Part shown: positions 15,453 through 24,461 of the stretch, piece after piece
Layout of the letters: each line of letters opens with the position of its first letter
Numbering within the stretch: position 1 is the first letter of the stretch
From: CAVQSS01 sp963746605
Lineage (GTDB): Bacteria; Desulfobacterota; RBG-13-43-22
DNA length: 64,000 nucleotides
NCBI GenBank assembly: GCA_963746605.1
Contig: CAVVCH010000009.1
Coordinates: 10,409-74,408 of the forward strand
Direction: 5' to 3'
Notes under the pieces: model-generated
What the model saw: only the letters and a program-made list of their open reading frames with translations
What the model was told of the DNA's origin: nothing
Databases searched by the model: none
Made by a program: the position numbers and the translations under genes

Positions 15453-16177
15453 AGGTCTTTCCTCCGCTGATTTATCAGGCTCTCGGCCAACGTCAGGTCT
15501 TCCGGGGTGGTAATCTTGATGTTCCCGTAGTCACCGGGAATCAGGCTGACCGCTTGCCCCAGGCGTTCCACCAGGGAAGCGTCATCCGTACCCGTGAAAT
15601 TTTCCTGACTCGCTTTCTGGTGAGCCCGGTAGAGCAGGGAAAAGTCAAAAATTTGCGGCGTCTGGGCCAGCCAGATTTCCTCTCGGGGCAGGGTCTGCAA
15701 TTTCCCCCCCGGGGCTAATCGTTTGACCGTATCCCGGGCCGGAACGGCTACGATGGCGGCCCCGGTCTGCCTGGCTTCCCTCAGGCCGGCTTCAATCAAT
15801 TCGGGCCTGATCAAAGGGCGGACCCCGTCGTGAACTACCACCCAGGAACAATCCGACTTTATCGCCTGCAACCCATTCCAGACGGACTGCTGTCGCATCC
15901 GGCCTCCACGGACCACTTTGAGCACTTTCTTATATTGGTACTTTTCGACGATGTCCGTTTGAACCTTCGCCATTTCATCTTGCGGAACGATGATAAAGAT
16001 CTCATCCACGATCGGGCAGGCTTCAAAAACCGCGATGGTCTGCGCCAGGATAGGTTTTCCCCCCAAGAGTAAAAACTGTTTGGCCGTGGGGGATTGCATC
16101 CGTTGACCTTTCCCGCCGGCGGTGATCAAGGCAATGGTCTTCAAGGTCTGATCTCTATTTTTTTCGGCGGCGGGCAT
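15449..16177 (-). CDS. ispD: 2-C-methyl-D-erythritol 4-phosphate cytidylyltransferase
   Basis: 242 residues. The CTP-binding loop reads LITAGGKGQRM, then AKQFLLLGGKPIL, VVHDGVRPL and the C-terminal TTPEDLTLAESLI. It carries out the third MEP-pathway step. The first 14 residues are outside the usual domain, so translation may begin slightly downstream. It directly follows the RNase P RNA gene on the same strand. Confidence 0.95.
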   Translation of the reverse strand: MPAAEKNRDQTLKTIALITAGGKGQRMQSPTAKQFLLLGGKPILAQTIAVFEACPIVDEIFIIVPQDEMAKVQTDIVEKYQYKKVLKVVRGGRMRQQSVWNGLQAIKSDCSWVVVHDGVRPLIRPELIEAGLREARQTGAAIVAVPARDTVKRLAPGGKLQTLPREEIWLAQTPQIFDFSLLYRAHQKASQENFTGTDDASLVERLGQAVSLIPGDYGNIKITTPEDLTLAESLINQRRKDL

Positions 16178-16212
16178 AGCTTGCCCCCCCCTGGATGATG
16201 GTGAAAAAAAAT

Positions 16213-16586
16213 AGGTGGAAGTGGATCATAAGCCGAGTCCTGTTTCCCGGTGGCTCACGCCGGCCGGGATGATGATCATTCCTCTAAGAGTCCGAATTGC
16301 TTCGGACCTCTAGCAACCAACCCGGGGGCCTTGGGCGGGCCACCCGTAACACCCCCCTATTTGGTCTTGCTCCGGATGGGGTTTACCAGGCTATCCCGAT
16401 CACTCGGGATACCGGTGGGCTCTTACCCCGCCTTTTCACCCTTACTCCGCTTGAGGCGGAGCGGTATATTTTCTGTGGCACTTTCCTTCCCGTCACCGGG
16501 ACTGGGTGTTACCCAGCATCCTGCCCTATGGAGCTCGGACTTTCCTCCCGCCGAAAGGCGGGCGATCATCTGATCCACTTCCACGC
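16213..16586 (-). ncRNA. rnpB: RNase P RNA (class A)
   Basis: On the minus strand the ends form a perfect 14-bp P1 helix, GTGGAAGTGGATCA (16584-16571) with TGATCCACTTCCAC (16228-16215). The conserved core is present: GAGGAAAGTCCGAGCTCC near the 5' end, GGGTAACACCCAG, GGAAAGTGCCACAGAAA, AAGGGTGAAAAGGCGGGGTA, and at the 3' side TTAGAGGAATGATCATC and GGACTCGGCTTATGATCC. It is the catalytic RNA that trims tRNA 5' leaders. Ends are placed by the P1 helix and could shift by a few bases. Confidence 0.95.
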
Positions 16587-16596
16587 TATTTAGAAA

Positions 16597-16720
16597 CCGG
16601 AGTGGTGGAGTTACGGAGTACCGGAGTATTGGGTTAAAAGAAGGAGTCCTGCTTATCTTTGATCTGTGGCGATCTTTGCAGACCATCACTCCACTACTCC
16701 GCTACTCCATCACTCCATTA
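16597..16720. repeat. Inverted arrays of degenerate 8-bp repeats (GGAGTNNN)
   Basis: The left arm (16599-16630) is four units of GGAGTNNN. The right arm (16688-16717) is four units of the complement ACTCC with three variable bases. Together they can fold into a long imperfect stem around a 57-bp centre. The element fills the gap between rnpB and the RNase HI-like gene. No coding sense is seen. Confidence 0.6.
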
Positions 16721-16727
16721 TTCTTGG

Positions 16728-17126
16728 TTAGGCTTTAAAATGATTTTTAATGGCCTCATTGGCCAACCGGTCCGCCTCCTGGTTCTGTTCCCGGGGTATA
16801 TGAATTATAGCATATTCCTGAAAACGTCTCAAAAGATCTTGCGCCTGTTGGTAGAATTTCCGCAAACGATCACTTTTTACCCGGTATTGTCCGTTAATCT
16901 GGCGGACCAGCAGTTCTGAATCCAGATGAACTTTAACCGTCTTGGCACCCAAGGACAAGGCCTCTTCGAGCGCCGCCGTCAAGGCCTGGTATTCCGCTTC
17001 GTTATTGGTCCCATGCCCCAAGAATTTTCCGTTTTCCGACCGGATCTGTCCCTGGGGATCGCGGATGTGCCATCCGGCCCCGGAAGGCCCGGGATTTCCT
17101 TTAGCCGCCCCATCGGAAAATACCAC
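16728..17126 (-). CDS. Ribonuclease HI family protein
   Basis: 132 residues from GTG. The acidic active site is visible: FSDGAAKGNPGPSGAG (first Asp), NNEAEYQAL (Glu), HLDSELLVRQING (Asp) and EQNQEADRLANEA (last Asp). It would cleave RNA in RNA:DNA hybrids; this short form lacks the basic loop of E. coli RnhA. In-frame residues upstream (back to a CTG near 17160) could belong to the protein, since the frame continues to the upstream stop. The gene follows the zinc-ribbon gene by 39 bp. Confidence 0.85.
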   Translation of the reverse strand: MVFSDGAAKGNPGPSGAGWHIRDPQGQIRSENGKFLGHGTNNEAEYQALTAALEEALSLGAKTVKVHLDSELLVRQINGQYRVKSDRLRKFYQQAQDLLRRFQEYAIIHIPREQNQEADRLANEAIKNHFKA

Positions 17127-17165
17127 CCAGGACCCGGCAGCCTGTTTTTTGAAAGCAGACAGGGT

Positions 17166-17891
17166 CTATTCCTTGGCGGCTTCGGGTTTCCCCGAATAAA
17201 ATAAGATCCGCAGACAGTTCGGGCAACTGATTATCCGGTCGCACCGTTGGATTTCGTTGAATAACTGTTGGGGAATTTGCATATGACAGGTCATACAGGC
17301 GGCGTTGCGAACCTCGGCCAGGGCCAAACCGCGCAACCGATCCCTCAAAAATTCATATTGCCGGAGATGCGCCTGCTCCACCCCGGCGGCCGCCTTTTTC
17401 CGATCCTCCTCAAGCCGGGCTAATTCCTCTCCATAAACCTCACCGGCCTTTTCCCATTTTTCTTTTTGGGTTTTACCGGCCGCGATCTTCGCATCTAACG
17501 CTTTTTTTTGCTCCCGAACCTGTAGGGTCAAGGCCTCCATTTGTTCCATCAGTTCTAAAAGGGCGTCTTCCTGGCTCCCCTTGCTTCTGTTCAATTCATC
17601 AATCTCGGTGAGCATGGCCTTATATTCTTTATTGTTCTTTACCTCCATCAGTTTGGTCCGGCTTTTTTTTATTTTCTGGTCGATTTGCTCGACTTCCTTC
17701 TCCAGACCGCGCCGCTGTTTCTTCACTTCCTCCAAGCCGTTCGCAAAGGTCTCATAGGCTTGTCGGGCCGTTTGGAGTTCCAAATCAATCCCGGCCAAAC
17801 GACGGGGAGTCTCCTCGGTTTGGACCTTCACTTGTTGAATATCGTTATCGATGCGCTGCAGACAAACCAATTGACGAATTTGTTCCTCCAT
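17166..17891 (-). CDS. Coiled-coil protein with C-terminal C4 zinc ribbon (DUF164 family)
   Basis: 241 residues. Residues about 15-190 are a long antiparallel coiled coil rich in E, K, Q and R. The C-terminal C4 zinc ribbon has CMTCHMQIP and SCPNCLRILFY, giving two CxxC knuckles. The family is widespread, implicated in RNA or nucleic-acid binding, with no firmly established function. It lies between nif3 and the RNase HI-like gene, an arrangement often conserved in bacteria. Confidence 0.85.
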   Translation of the reverse strand: MEEQIRQLVCLQRIDNDIQQVKVQTEETPRRLAGIDLELQTARQAYETFANGLEEVKKQRRGLEKEVEQIDQKIKKSRTKLMEVKNNKEYKAMLTEIDELNRSKGSQEDALLELMEQMEALTLQVREQKKALDAKIAAGKTQKEKWEKAGEVYGEELARLEEDRKKAAAGVEQAHLRQYEFLRDRLRGLALAEVRNAACMTCHMQIPQQLFNEIQRCDRIISCPNCLRILFYSGKPEAAKE

Positions 17892-17923
17892 CCGATTCCC
17901 CTTACATTGAAGTCGTTTCCCAG

Positions 17924-19042
17924 TTAAAAATAACGACAGGTGGGATCACCCGGTTCCAGGTGAATCCGGACCTCCAACTCCCAACCCTGCGCCTCCGAGG
18001 CTTCGGTCAATTGCCGGCCTAAAACCGGGAGGATCCATTTTTCAGAAACATAGTGGCCAATGCTGACCAAGGCCATGCCCTCCCCCGAAAACTCCACGGA
18101 AGGATGATGTCCGATCTCACCGGTTATGAAAACCTGGGCCTGAGCGGCCAAAGCGGCCGGAATCAAAGAACGCCCGGCGCCCCCGCAGACAGCGGCCCGC
18201 TCTATTGTTTCCGGAATCTTTCCGGCAACTTGGATACAAGGCGCTTCGGCAGCCTCCCGCAGGAAAGTGATAAATCGATCCCAGGATAGCGGGGGTTCAT
18301 ACATCCCCAGCCGCCCTATCCCCACCCCGACCGCGCAGTTCTGAAGGGGGTAGAGGTCATAGGCCATCTCCTCATAGGGATGGGCGAGACGCAAACGTCT
18401 AAGCAATTCATCGGCTTGCGCCCTTGGGACCTGAACCTCCAACCGGGTTTCCGCTGCCCGGCTTTCAAGCCCGGCTTTTCCCTGAAAGGGATGGGACCCG
18501 GATTCGGGGGTAAATCGCCCTTCCCCGCGGGCGGAGAAGGTGCAAAACCGATAGGGGCCGATTTGACCGATACCCGGAAATTTAAGGGCTTCCTGCAGAC
18601 TTTCTTCATAACCCGCCGGAACAAAGACTACCAGTTTACAGAGATCCCTGACTTTTTCCTCCAGAGGTTTCAACCGGGTTAACCCCAATCGTCGGGCCAG
18701 GGCCGTGCTGACCCCTTCCGGGGCCGCATCCAGGTTGGTGTGGGCCACCCAGAGGGCGATCTCCCCCCGGATCAGCTCCCGAACCGTCCGACCGGGCTCC
18801 TGATCATACCGGATCCGGCTAATTGGCTGGAATAATAAAGGATGGTGGCAAAGAAGCAGTTGAATGGATTCAGAGGCCGCCCACTGAACCGTTCGGGAGG
18901 AGGCCTCCAGGGCGATTCCCAGACGCCGAACCGCTTGCCCCGGATCGCCCACCTGTAGTCCGACTCGGTCCCAATCCTCGGCCCAATGAGGAGGATATTG
19001 GGAATCGAGCCAATGGGTGATTTCTTTTATGGTGACCGCCAT
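17924..19042 (-). CDS. Nif3-like dinuclear metal-centre protein
   Basis: 372 residues, the long form with a PII-like insert between the two Nif3 halves. Metal ligands are visible in LLLCHHPLLFQP and HTNLDAAPEG in the N-terminal half, and in ITGEIGHHPSVEF near the C-terminus; GGAGRSLI is also conserved. The family is annotated as GTP cyclohydrolase I type 2-like, but the physiological role is not settled. It is 32 bp upstream of the zinc-ribbon gene on the same strand. Confidence 0.92.
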   Translation of the reverse strand: MAVTIKEITHWLDSQYPPHWAEDWDRVGLQVGDPGQAVRRLGIALEASSRTVQWAASESIQLLLCHHPLLFQPISRIRYDQEPGRTVRELIRGEIALWVAHTNLDAAPEGVSTALARRLGLTRLKPLEEKVRDLCKLVVFVPAGYEESLQEALKFPGIGQIGPYRFCTFSARGEGRFTPESGSHPFQGKAGLESRAAETRLEVQVPRAQADELLRRLRLAHPYEEMAYDLYPLQNCAVGVGIGRLGMYEPPLSWDRFITFLREAAEAPCIQVAGKIPETIERAAVCGGAGRSLIPAALAAQAQVFITGEIGHHPSVEFSGEGMALVSIGHYVSEKWILPVLGRQLTEASEAQGWELEVRIHLEPGDPTCRYF

Positions 19043-19054
19043 CCGCTATTAAAC

Positions 19055-19088
19055 AAAAAGGGCGCCCGCTTAGCGTGGCACCCTTTTT
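19055..19088 (-). terminator. Rho-independent terminator after the CAU tRNA
   Basis: AAAAAGGG-C-GCC pairs with GGC-A-CCCTTTTT around the loop CGCTTAGCGT. On the minus strand the stem ends in CCCTTTTTGTTT. It would terminate the tRNA transcript just before nif3. The stem is symmetrical and could work in both directions. Confidence 0.75.
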
Positions 19089-19182
19089 AGGTCATCCCAT
19101 TCCATGCCCGGTTTGGGAATTCGTTTTTTACTGTTTTGATGGAGCATAATTTTATTTCGAATCTTCGCACAATGATCATTAG

Positions 19183-19258
19183 TGGTGGGCCCACCTGGCC
19201 TCGAACCAGGGACCTTCCGGTTATGAGCCGGTGGCTCTTCCAACTGAGCTATGGGCCC
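19183..19258 (-). tRNA. tRNA with CAU anticodon (Ile2 or elongator Met)
   Basis: 76 nt with CCA encoded. The acceptor stem GGGCCCA pairs with TGGGCCC; the D-arm starts AGCTCAGTTGG; the anticodon stem CCGG flanks the loop CTCATAA (anticodon CAU); the T-arm contains GGTTCGA. Whether C34 is lysidine-modified (tRNA-Ile2) or the tRNA is elongator Met cannot be decided by eye. Confidence 0.9.
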
Positions 19259-19592
19259 ACCCAAATTTATTAATGTAGGCGAACTGGTTTAGAAAGTCAA
19301 TGGATATTCCCCTTTTTTGTCACGCAACGATTTCCTTTTTCCTGGTATAATCCGATCTTGATCGGGTTTAGGATCCGTCCAAAGGGCACGAATTTCCAAA
19401 ATCCCTCTTGGAATCGCGGTTCGGAGAAATGCCGTATCTTCCAAAAATTTATCCCTCAAACTCCATCACGGTTATTGGCAGCCTCTAGCCCGACAACACC
19501 CACAACCAATCCCCTTTAAGAACGAATAAAAGGGATCAGGGGCAAAGAACAAGAAAACGCCCCCGATCCCTTTTTTTCAATTTAAACCATCT
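19259..19592. other. Gene-free interval between the CAU tRNA and the Spy-like gene
   Basis: 334 bp. Apart from the terminator at 19528-19577 I see no gene. Short reading frames have no ribosome binding site and no recognisable product. Bases just upstream of the tRNA 5' end should hold its promoter, but no clear consensus is visible. Confidence 0.6.
19528..19577 (-). terminator. Bidirectional Rho-independent terminator
   Basis: AAAAGGGATCaGGGGC pairs with GCCCCcGATCCCTTTT around an A-rich loop of about 18 nt. T tracts flank it on both strands: seven T on plus, TTTTATT on minus. It lies 16 bp after the stop of the Spy-like gene. Confidence 0.85.
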
Positions 19593-20036
19593 TTATGGCT
19601 GGGCCTGTTTGGAGCTGGCCTGGGCCTGCAGCGCAGCCCGTTGCTCCGACGTTAACACGTTCCAGACGATTTGGTTATAAAGAACGGCCCGGTTCTCCGC
19701 CAGCTTACTGATCTGGGGCACTATATTGGCATCAACCTGGCCCTTGATCTGGTCCTCTGGCAATTGGCCGGACAATATAGTTATTTTAAGATCCCGTCGT
19801 GCTTGGAATAAAGCGGTCCGCGCCGCCTTCATCTGTTCGCGGTTTTGCTGAAAAATCCCCTTGATTTGAGTTTTCTGTTCGTCGGTCAATGGGACCCCGG
19901 CCTTGGCCAGTATCCATTTGAGGTGCTTCCCCTCAAACCCACGTCCGCCATGCCCTCCAAAGGCGTAGGCTTCGTAAGCGCTGAAGCAAAAAACCATCAA
20001 AACAAGCATCGATACTATTTTAGTTCCGGTTTTCAT
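19593..20036 (-). CDS. Spy/CpxP-family periplasmic protein
   Basis: 147 residues. Signal peptide at 1-25 (KIVSMLVLMVFCFSAYEAYA), then a Gly/His-rich stretch (FGGHGGRGFEGKH). The helical body carries two LTxxQ motifs, LTDEQKTQIK and LTSEQRAALQ, the hallmark of Spy/CpxP. Such proteins are periplasmic chaperones or metal-stress sensors. The His-rich segment could bind metal. Expressed alone, with AAGGAG upstream and a strong terminator downstream. Confidence 0.85.
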   Translation of the reverse strand: MKTGTKIVSMLVLMVFCFSAYEAYAFGGHGGRGFEGKHLKWILAKAGVPLTDEQKTQIKGIFQQNREQMKAARTALFQARRDLKITILSGQLPEDQIKGQVDANIVPQISKLAENRAVLYNQIVWNVLTSEQRAALQAQASSKQAQP

Positions 20037-20126
20037 TAGATTTTCTCCTTTCTGGAAAATTCCATGAACTTGACTGGTTGAAAAATTTCAAGGAGTAAGA
20101 CGACCATCTTTCTCCAAAGATCGATT

Positions 20127-20420
20127 TTAACAGCGAAGGATCGGGTTGATTCTTTCGAGGGAGAAGGTTTGGGGAAAGGAGTGAAAGGCCAGGCGGCCTA
20201 TCGGGAGGAAAATAGGAATTAGGGTCGGGATAATAGGAAAAGACTGTTTTTTCATGATGGATGAAAAGCTATCGAGGTCCGGGTTCTCAAATTGGGGTAA
20301 GGCGGCCAGGAAATCGGCTTCATTCAACAGTGAGTACCCACTATAGATGGGAATTCCGATGAACCATCCGGCAAAGATAATAATCAATATGGCATTGATC
20401 TTATTGAAATGGTGTTTCAT
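20127..20420 (-). CDS. Hypothetical membrane protein
   Basis: 97 residues. One clear hydrophobic segment near the N-terminus (INAILIIIFAGWFIGIPIYSG) and a second weaker one around residues 62-76 (FPIIPTLIPIFLPIG). No family is recognised. The ribosome binding site is weak, and base composition is more AT-rich than the metabolic genes. It may be real but is supported only by length and composition. Confidence 0.4.
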   Translation of the reverse strand: MKHHFNKINAILIIIFAGWFIGIPIYSGYSLLNEADFLAALPQFENPDLDSFSSIMKKQSFPIIPTLIPIFLPIGRLAFHSFPQTFSLERINPILRC

Positions 20421-20467
20421 AGCTCGTTATCTTAGGTCTATTCTCGAAGTATGGAGTTAGACTTCCA

Positions 20468-20978
20468 TTACCTTACCGTGTACCCCCGGCCATCAAGGCA
20501 GGCCCCCAAGGCCCGTTGGTAATCCGCACTTTTTTGACCGATCTGAACAGGAGGCATATCACTGGGCGGCGGCTTGGTCGGGTCATATTCAGTCTGGCCT
20601 AAGGCCCAGTTGTGGCAATCGTTGCGATCCATCTCCAGTTTCTCCTGGGTCTGACCCTGGCGAGGGTAGATGAAGAGCTGGACTCCAGGCGGCGGTGCCT
20701 GGGCGCTTTCTCGCGGAAGGGTCTCCGGTGACGGTGGAGGTGAACCATAAGCCGGAGGCGGGATAATCATAGGCAGGCGGAGGATAATAATAGGCTGGAG
20801 GCGGATAATAATAACGCGGCGGGTAGTAGTAGTGAGGGCTCAGGCCCCAGCTAAGGGCCCCGCCGATAATCAATCCGGGGAGGAACCAGCCGAACCCGCT
20901 GTGGGCCTCCGCTTGTTTGGCGGGAATAAAAAAAGTGAGCATCGAACAGATGGTTAACAAAACGATGAACTTTTTCAT
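20468..20978 (-). CDS. Exported Tyr/Pro-repeat protein with conserved C-terminal domain (frameshifted)
   Basis: Signal peptide MKKFIVLLTICSMLTFF...AEA, a hydrophobic GLIIGGALSWG stretch, then repeats of YYYPP(P)AY. Frame 1 loses sense after YDYPASG. Frame 2 continues as PPPAYGSPPP, VQLFIYPRQGQTQEKLEMDRNDCHNWA and RALGACLDGRGYTVR, a C-terminal domain seen in many proteobacterial glycine-zipper envelope proteins. Removing one C of CCC near 20770 gives about 169 residues. Periplasmic or outer-membrane-associated, function unknown. Single extra base as in seven other genes of this window. Confidence 0.6.
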
Positions 20979-21234
20979 TTGGATTCTCCTAAGCTCGGAT
21001 TGCCTGATAAAATATCCTCATCGTTTGAAATGATCATAGTTTTTTAGACCAGGGGGTATTTGATTAGGTTAAATTTGTTTTTATAGTTTTGAATAAGGAT
21101 TTTCGGTCGGTATTTAACCTTTTTAAGGTCCTGAACCACTAAATTTAATAAGGATCTATTAAACAACACCTCTTATAATTGGCAGATAAGTCCAAGTATT
21201 GTTGGCGTCTAATAGGACGACGAGAGCTTCATCC

Positions 21235-23359
21235 ATGACACGTGCTCTGCGATTTGTGAAACAGGTCACCGAGAGAAACCCTTCGGCCATTTGCCTGCTA
21301 ATCGCGCTGGTTACATTGTCCATTGACTTGGTCACAGGACGAGATATTCGCTTTCCTCTCCTGTATGTTATCCCCATTGGCCTAGCGGCGTGGATGGACA
21401 GGAAGACCCTGGCCTATGTCTTATCCATCCTGCTCCCAGTGATGAGAGTCTATTTTGAAGTTCTTTGGCAGGTACCTGAATTGCTTCCCATAGAGAGCAT
21501 CAATGCCGCAATCGAAGCACTCGCCCTATCATTGTATGTGTACTTGATGGGCCGAAAGGCCATTCAGACAAAACAGATGAAGAAGGCCCTCACGACGAAG
21601 GACGAAGAGATGCAGCATCTTCGCGCCTTCTCCCGATTGGTGGGCACGACCCTGCAAGGCAGAGGGATTTCTCCTGGATTGGCGGACGGGGTGGCCGTGG
21701 TCTACCTGCCGGATCATGAATCCACATTCGGCGAGCCAAACATTTCTCCCAATGACGTGGAATCGGAGATAGACCGGCTTGACCGCGCCTTGGAGGCGTC
21801 AATCCTCGAGTTGGAAAACATCCGGAAGCAGTTTCAGCGCCAACAGGCGGACAATGAGATCGATCTGGTTGAGATACGCCTGGCCATGCTCAACGATCCT
21901 TCCTTTCCGCAGAAATGCAAACGGCGGGTGCGTGAGGATCTCGTCGGGGTCGAACACGCCGTGCAGGCCGAGGTCCGAGAAATGGAGCGGCGGTTCCAGG
22001 GGTCGAAACAGGAATTCATGCGGGAGCGCAGCGCCGACGTGCGCGACCTCGGTCATCAGGTTCTGCGCAACCTCAGAACCTCGGGGAAGCGGGCCTCGAA
22101 CCGACTGACCGCCCTCCCGCCGGGAACAATTCTGGTCTCCGAGGAACTCCTTTTGTCCGATGCGCTGCGGATCGATCCCGTCAACCTGGCCGCCATCGTC
22201 ACCGAGAGGACGGGTCCCGCGTCGCATGTCGCGATCCTGGCCCGAGGCAGACACATTCCGGCTGTCTGCGACATCAAGGACGCCACGTTGCTGCTGGCCT
22301 CTGGAGACCGTTTGCTGGTGGATGCGGAAGCGGGAACCGTTACGGTGGCCCCGACCCAGGCGCAGGCGGCGCGCTTTGCGTCGCGCAAGACGCAATCCGC
22401 CCTGTTCGCGACCGTCGCCGCGCAGGAGCCGGTCCAGCCATGCATCACGAAGGATGGTGTGGATATCGGGTTACAGGCGAATATCGGCCGCCCGGACGAG
22501 GCGCGCCTAGTCCTGGAGCATCGACTGGACGGCGTAGGCCTGTTTCGCTCGGAATTCCTGTTTCTGGAGGCCGAACGGCCGCCGGACCTGGAGACTCAAA
22601 CGGCGGCCTATTCCGAGGTGGCAGGCATGCTTGATCCGCGGCCGGTCGTCATCCGCACGATGGATCTCGGCGGGGACAAGATGCCGCGCTTTGACGGCAT
22701 CGCCAACGATATGGCTTTGCGCACCGGCCTGCGCGGTCTGGCCTATTCCCTGGCCGAGAAAGCCATGTTCCGCACCCAGATCCTGGCGATCCTCCGAGCC
22801 GCCCAAAGAGGTAATGTGAAAATCATGTTCCCCATGGTCATGGGCGTGGCCGACTTAAGCGAGGCCTGCCGTTTGGTGGATGAAGTGTTGCAGAGCGAGC
22901 AACTCAGCAAACGACCACCTATCGGGGCCATGATTGAGACTCCGGCCGCGGCGTTTGATATCCGGGGGATTTTGCAAATCGTGGATTTTGTCTCCATTGG
23001 GACCAACGATCTCGCCCACTCCATCTTGGCCATGGACCGTGGATCACAGGGACATTCCGGGGTGCTTTCGTTTCTTCATCCCTCCGTGCTGCGGGCCACG
23101 GAGCAGATCAGTCCGGGCCGCCGTGGACCAAGGGGTGGCCGTAGCCGTATGCGGGGAAGCGGCCAGTGATCCCTCGGTCGCCTGCCTGTTGGTTGGAATG
23201 GGCGTCAGGGACCTCAGCCTGAATCCATTTCTGGCTGCCCGTGTACGCCACGCTATCCGACAGGTGACGATTGATCAGGCCCAAGCCCTCGCCAAAGAGG
23301 CCCTCGGTGCCACCACCCCCAAGGAAGTTCAGGAGATCGTCGCCTCGGCATTTCATTAA
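21235..23359 (+). CDS. Membrane-anchored PTS Enzyme I-like phosphotransferase (frameshifted near the C-terminus)
   Basis: About 707 residues once one extra base near 23115-23125 is removed. The N-terminal 110 residues hold about four hydrophobic segments (ICLLIALVTLSIDLV, FPLLYVIPIGLAAW, TLAYVLSILLPVM, IEALALSLYVYLM), then a linker and a complete Enzyme I: phosphohistidine in TERTGPASHVAILAR near residue 331, GVGLFRSEFLF, IGTNDLAHSILAMDR, and after the shift VAVCGEAASDP with the active-site Cys. It should autophosphorylate from PEP and pass phosphate to HPr, but no HPr or EII is nearby. ATG at 21235 is chosen over an upstream TTG at 21199. Membrane tethering is unusual for Enzyme I. Confidence 0.75.
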
Positions 23360-23380
23360 AAAAATGAGGAGGGTAGATCT

Positions 23381-23821
23381 ATGTCAAGAAATCGAAACAA
23401 ATTGCCTTTACGGGCCCACAAAAGAATTTGGATTGTATTTCTAGTTATGCTGACAGGTTTTGTTTCTTTGACAATAGCCAATGAGCTTTTGGATTTACCC
23501 CATTACCTGTTTGGTGACGAACCAACAAAATTTTCCCAACGAAAAGGTGAAGTTATCTTTGAGTTAGTGATATACTTCTTTGTTATATTTTCTTCGTATC
23601 ACTACTTTCGAAAGAAATTAGAGAAGGAAATTAAAATTCTTGAAGGTTTTATCCCCATTTGTGCCCATTGCAAAAAGATCAGACAAGACATCGATTGGAA
23701 AGCATTGGAAGACTATATCAGTGCAAATTCCCTTGCGAAGTTTAGCCATTCGATTTGCCCTGACTGCCTAACGAAACACTATCCGGAATATGCTGACAAA
23801 TTACTCAAAGAGAAAAGATAA
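23381..23821 (+). CDS. Small membrane protein with a Cys-rich sensor-tail domain
   Basis: 146 residues. Two hydrophobic segments (about 15-35 and 60-75) are followed by a basic linker and the domain ILEGFIPICAHCKKIRQD...SHSICPDCLTKHYPEY. This domain, with CxxC-KKIR and a later CPDC, is common at the C-terminus of PAS-type sensor kinases and diguanylate cyclases in deltaproteobacteria. Here it stands alone on a membrane anchor. Metal or redox sensing is an inference. It follows the Enzyme I gene by 21 bp with GAGGAGGG upstream; codon use is AT-richer than that gene. Confidence 0.65.
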   Translation: MSRNRNKLPLRAHKRIWIVFLVMLTGFVSLTIANELLDLPHYLFGDEPTKFSQRKGEVIFELVIYFFVIFSSYHYFRKKLEKEIKILEGFIPICAHCKKIRQDIDWKALEDYISANSLAKFSHSICPDCLTKHYPEYADKLLKEKR

Positions 23822-24131
23822 TCCCTAATGCCCCTCGTAGATCAAGCATAGAAGTCCATCGTATTTTCTTAAGCGAATTCGATCCGTCGTCAACCTATAC
23901 GCCGAAAGAATTATCCAATACCAGACCTACGCCCACAGTTGTTTGTTCTCTGGCCGGCTCTAGGATTCAAACGGTAACGTTGAGGCTACCGCACGGACTG
24001 CACATCCTGTTGCAGTTTGGCTAAGGCCGTCTGAACATCTGATAAGGGAAACAAAATACCGCCCTTGCCGGTTTTCACTGGAACATGGATTCACCAGCAC
24101 TAAAAAACGAATTCTCAAGGAGAACGCTACC
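23822..24131 (+). other. Gene-free interval in the accessory patch
   Basis: 310 bp without a supported gene. On the minus strand a stretch near 24005-24078 reads like protein (KTGKGGILFPLSDVQTALAK) but is bounded by stops and has no ribosome binding site, so it may be a decayed fragment. The last 15 bases hold the AAGGAG of the next gene. Confidence 0.4.
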
Positions 24132-24461
24132 ATGCCTCAGCGAAGAATGAACCAGCCGCTCGAAGAGGACATTTGCATCCACCTTTTTTCGGTATCAGCC
24201 GCCATGGTCGGTGTCTGCCTGACGGTAATCGGCCTTATTCGCGTTATTATTTCCACCCAGAAGATCGATACCTTGGCCGACGATCTTCTTTCTGTCGACG
24301 CCCTTTTCTTTCTCTGCTCCTGTCTTTGCAGTTATTGGGCCTTGCGAATGCGCAGTATTCGTCGCATGCATCGCCTGGAAAGGATGGCCGATGCGGCCTT
24401 CGTCCTGGGCTTGATTTTGATGGTGGCCGTCTGCGGGATCATTACCTATTCTATTTTTTAG
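24132..24461 (+). CDS. Hypothetical three-helix membrane protein
   Basis: 109 residues with hydrophobic segments at about 17-40, 55-68 and 88-107, and a basic loop (RMRSIRRMHRLER) between the second and third, so the loop probably faces the cytoplasm. ATG follows CAAGGAGAACGC, a good ribosome binding site. I recognise no family. It stands directly before a PDZ remnant and converges on the efflux operon. Confidence 0.55.
   Translation: MPQRRMNQPLEEDICIHLFSVSAAMVGVCLTVIGLIRVIISTQKIDTLADDLLSVDALFFLCSCLCSYWALRMRSIRRMHRLERMADAAFVLGLILMVAVCGIITYSIF

Noticed and set aside
19070..19264. 64-codon minus-strand frame containing a GPIAQLEEPPAHNRKVPGSRPGGPT-like peptide
   Set aside because: It is the translated shadow of the CAU tRNA gene; this peptide is a well-known false protein.
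24005..24078. Minus-strand peptide KTGKGGILFPLSDVQTALAK in the 310-bp gap
   Set aside because: Looks protein-like but is short, lacks a ribosome binding site and is bounded by stops; at most a gene relic.
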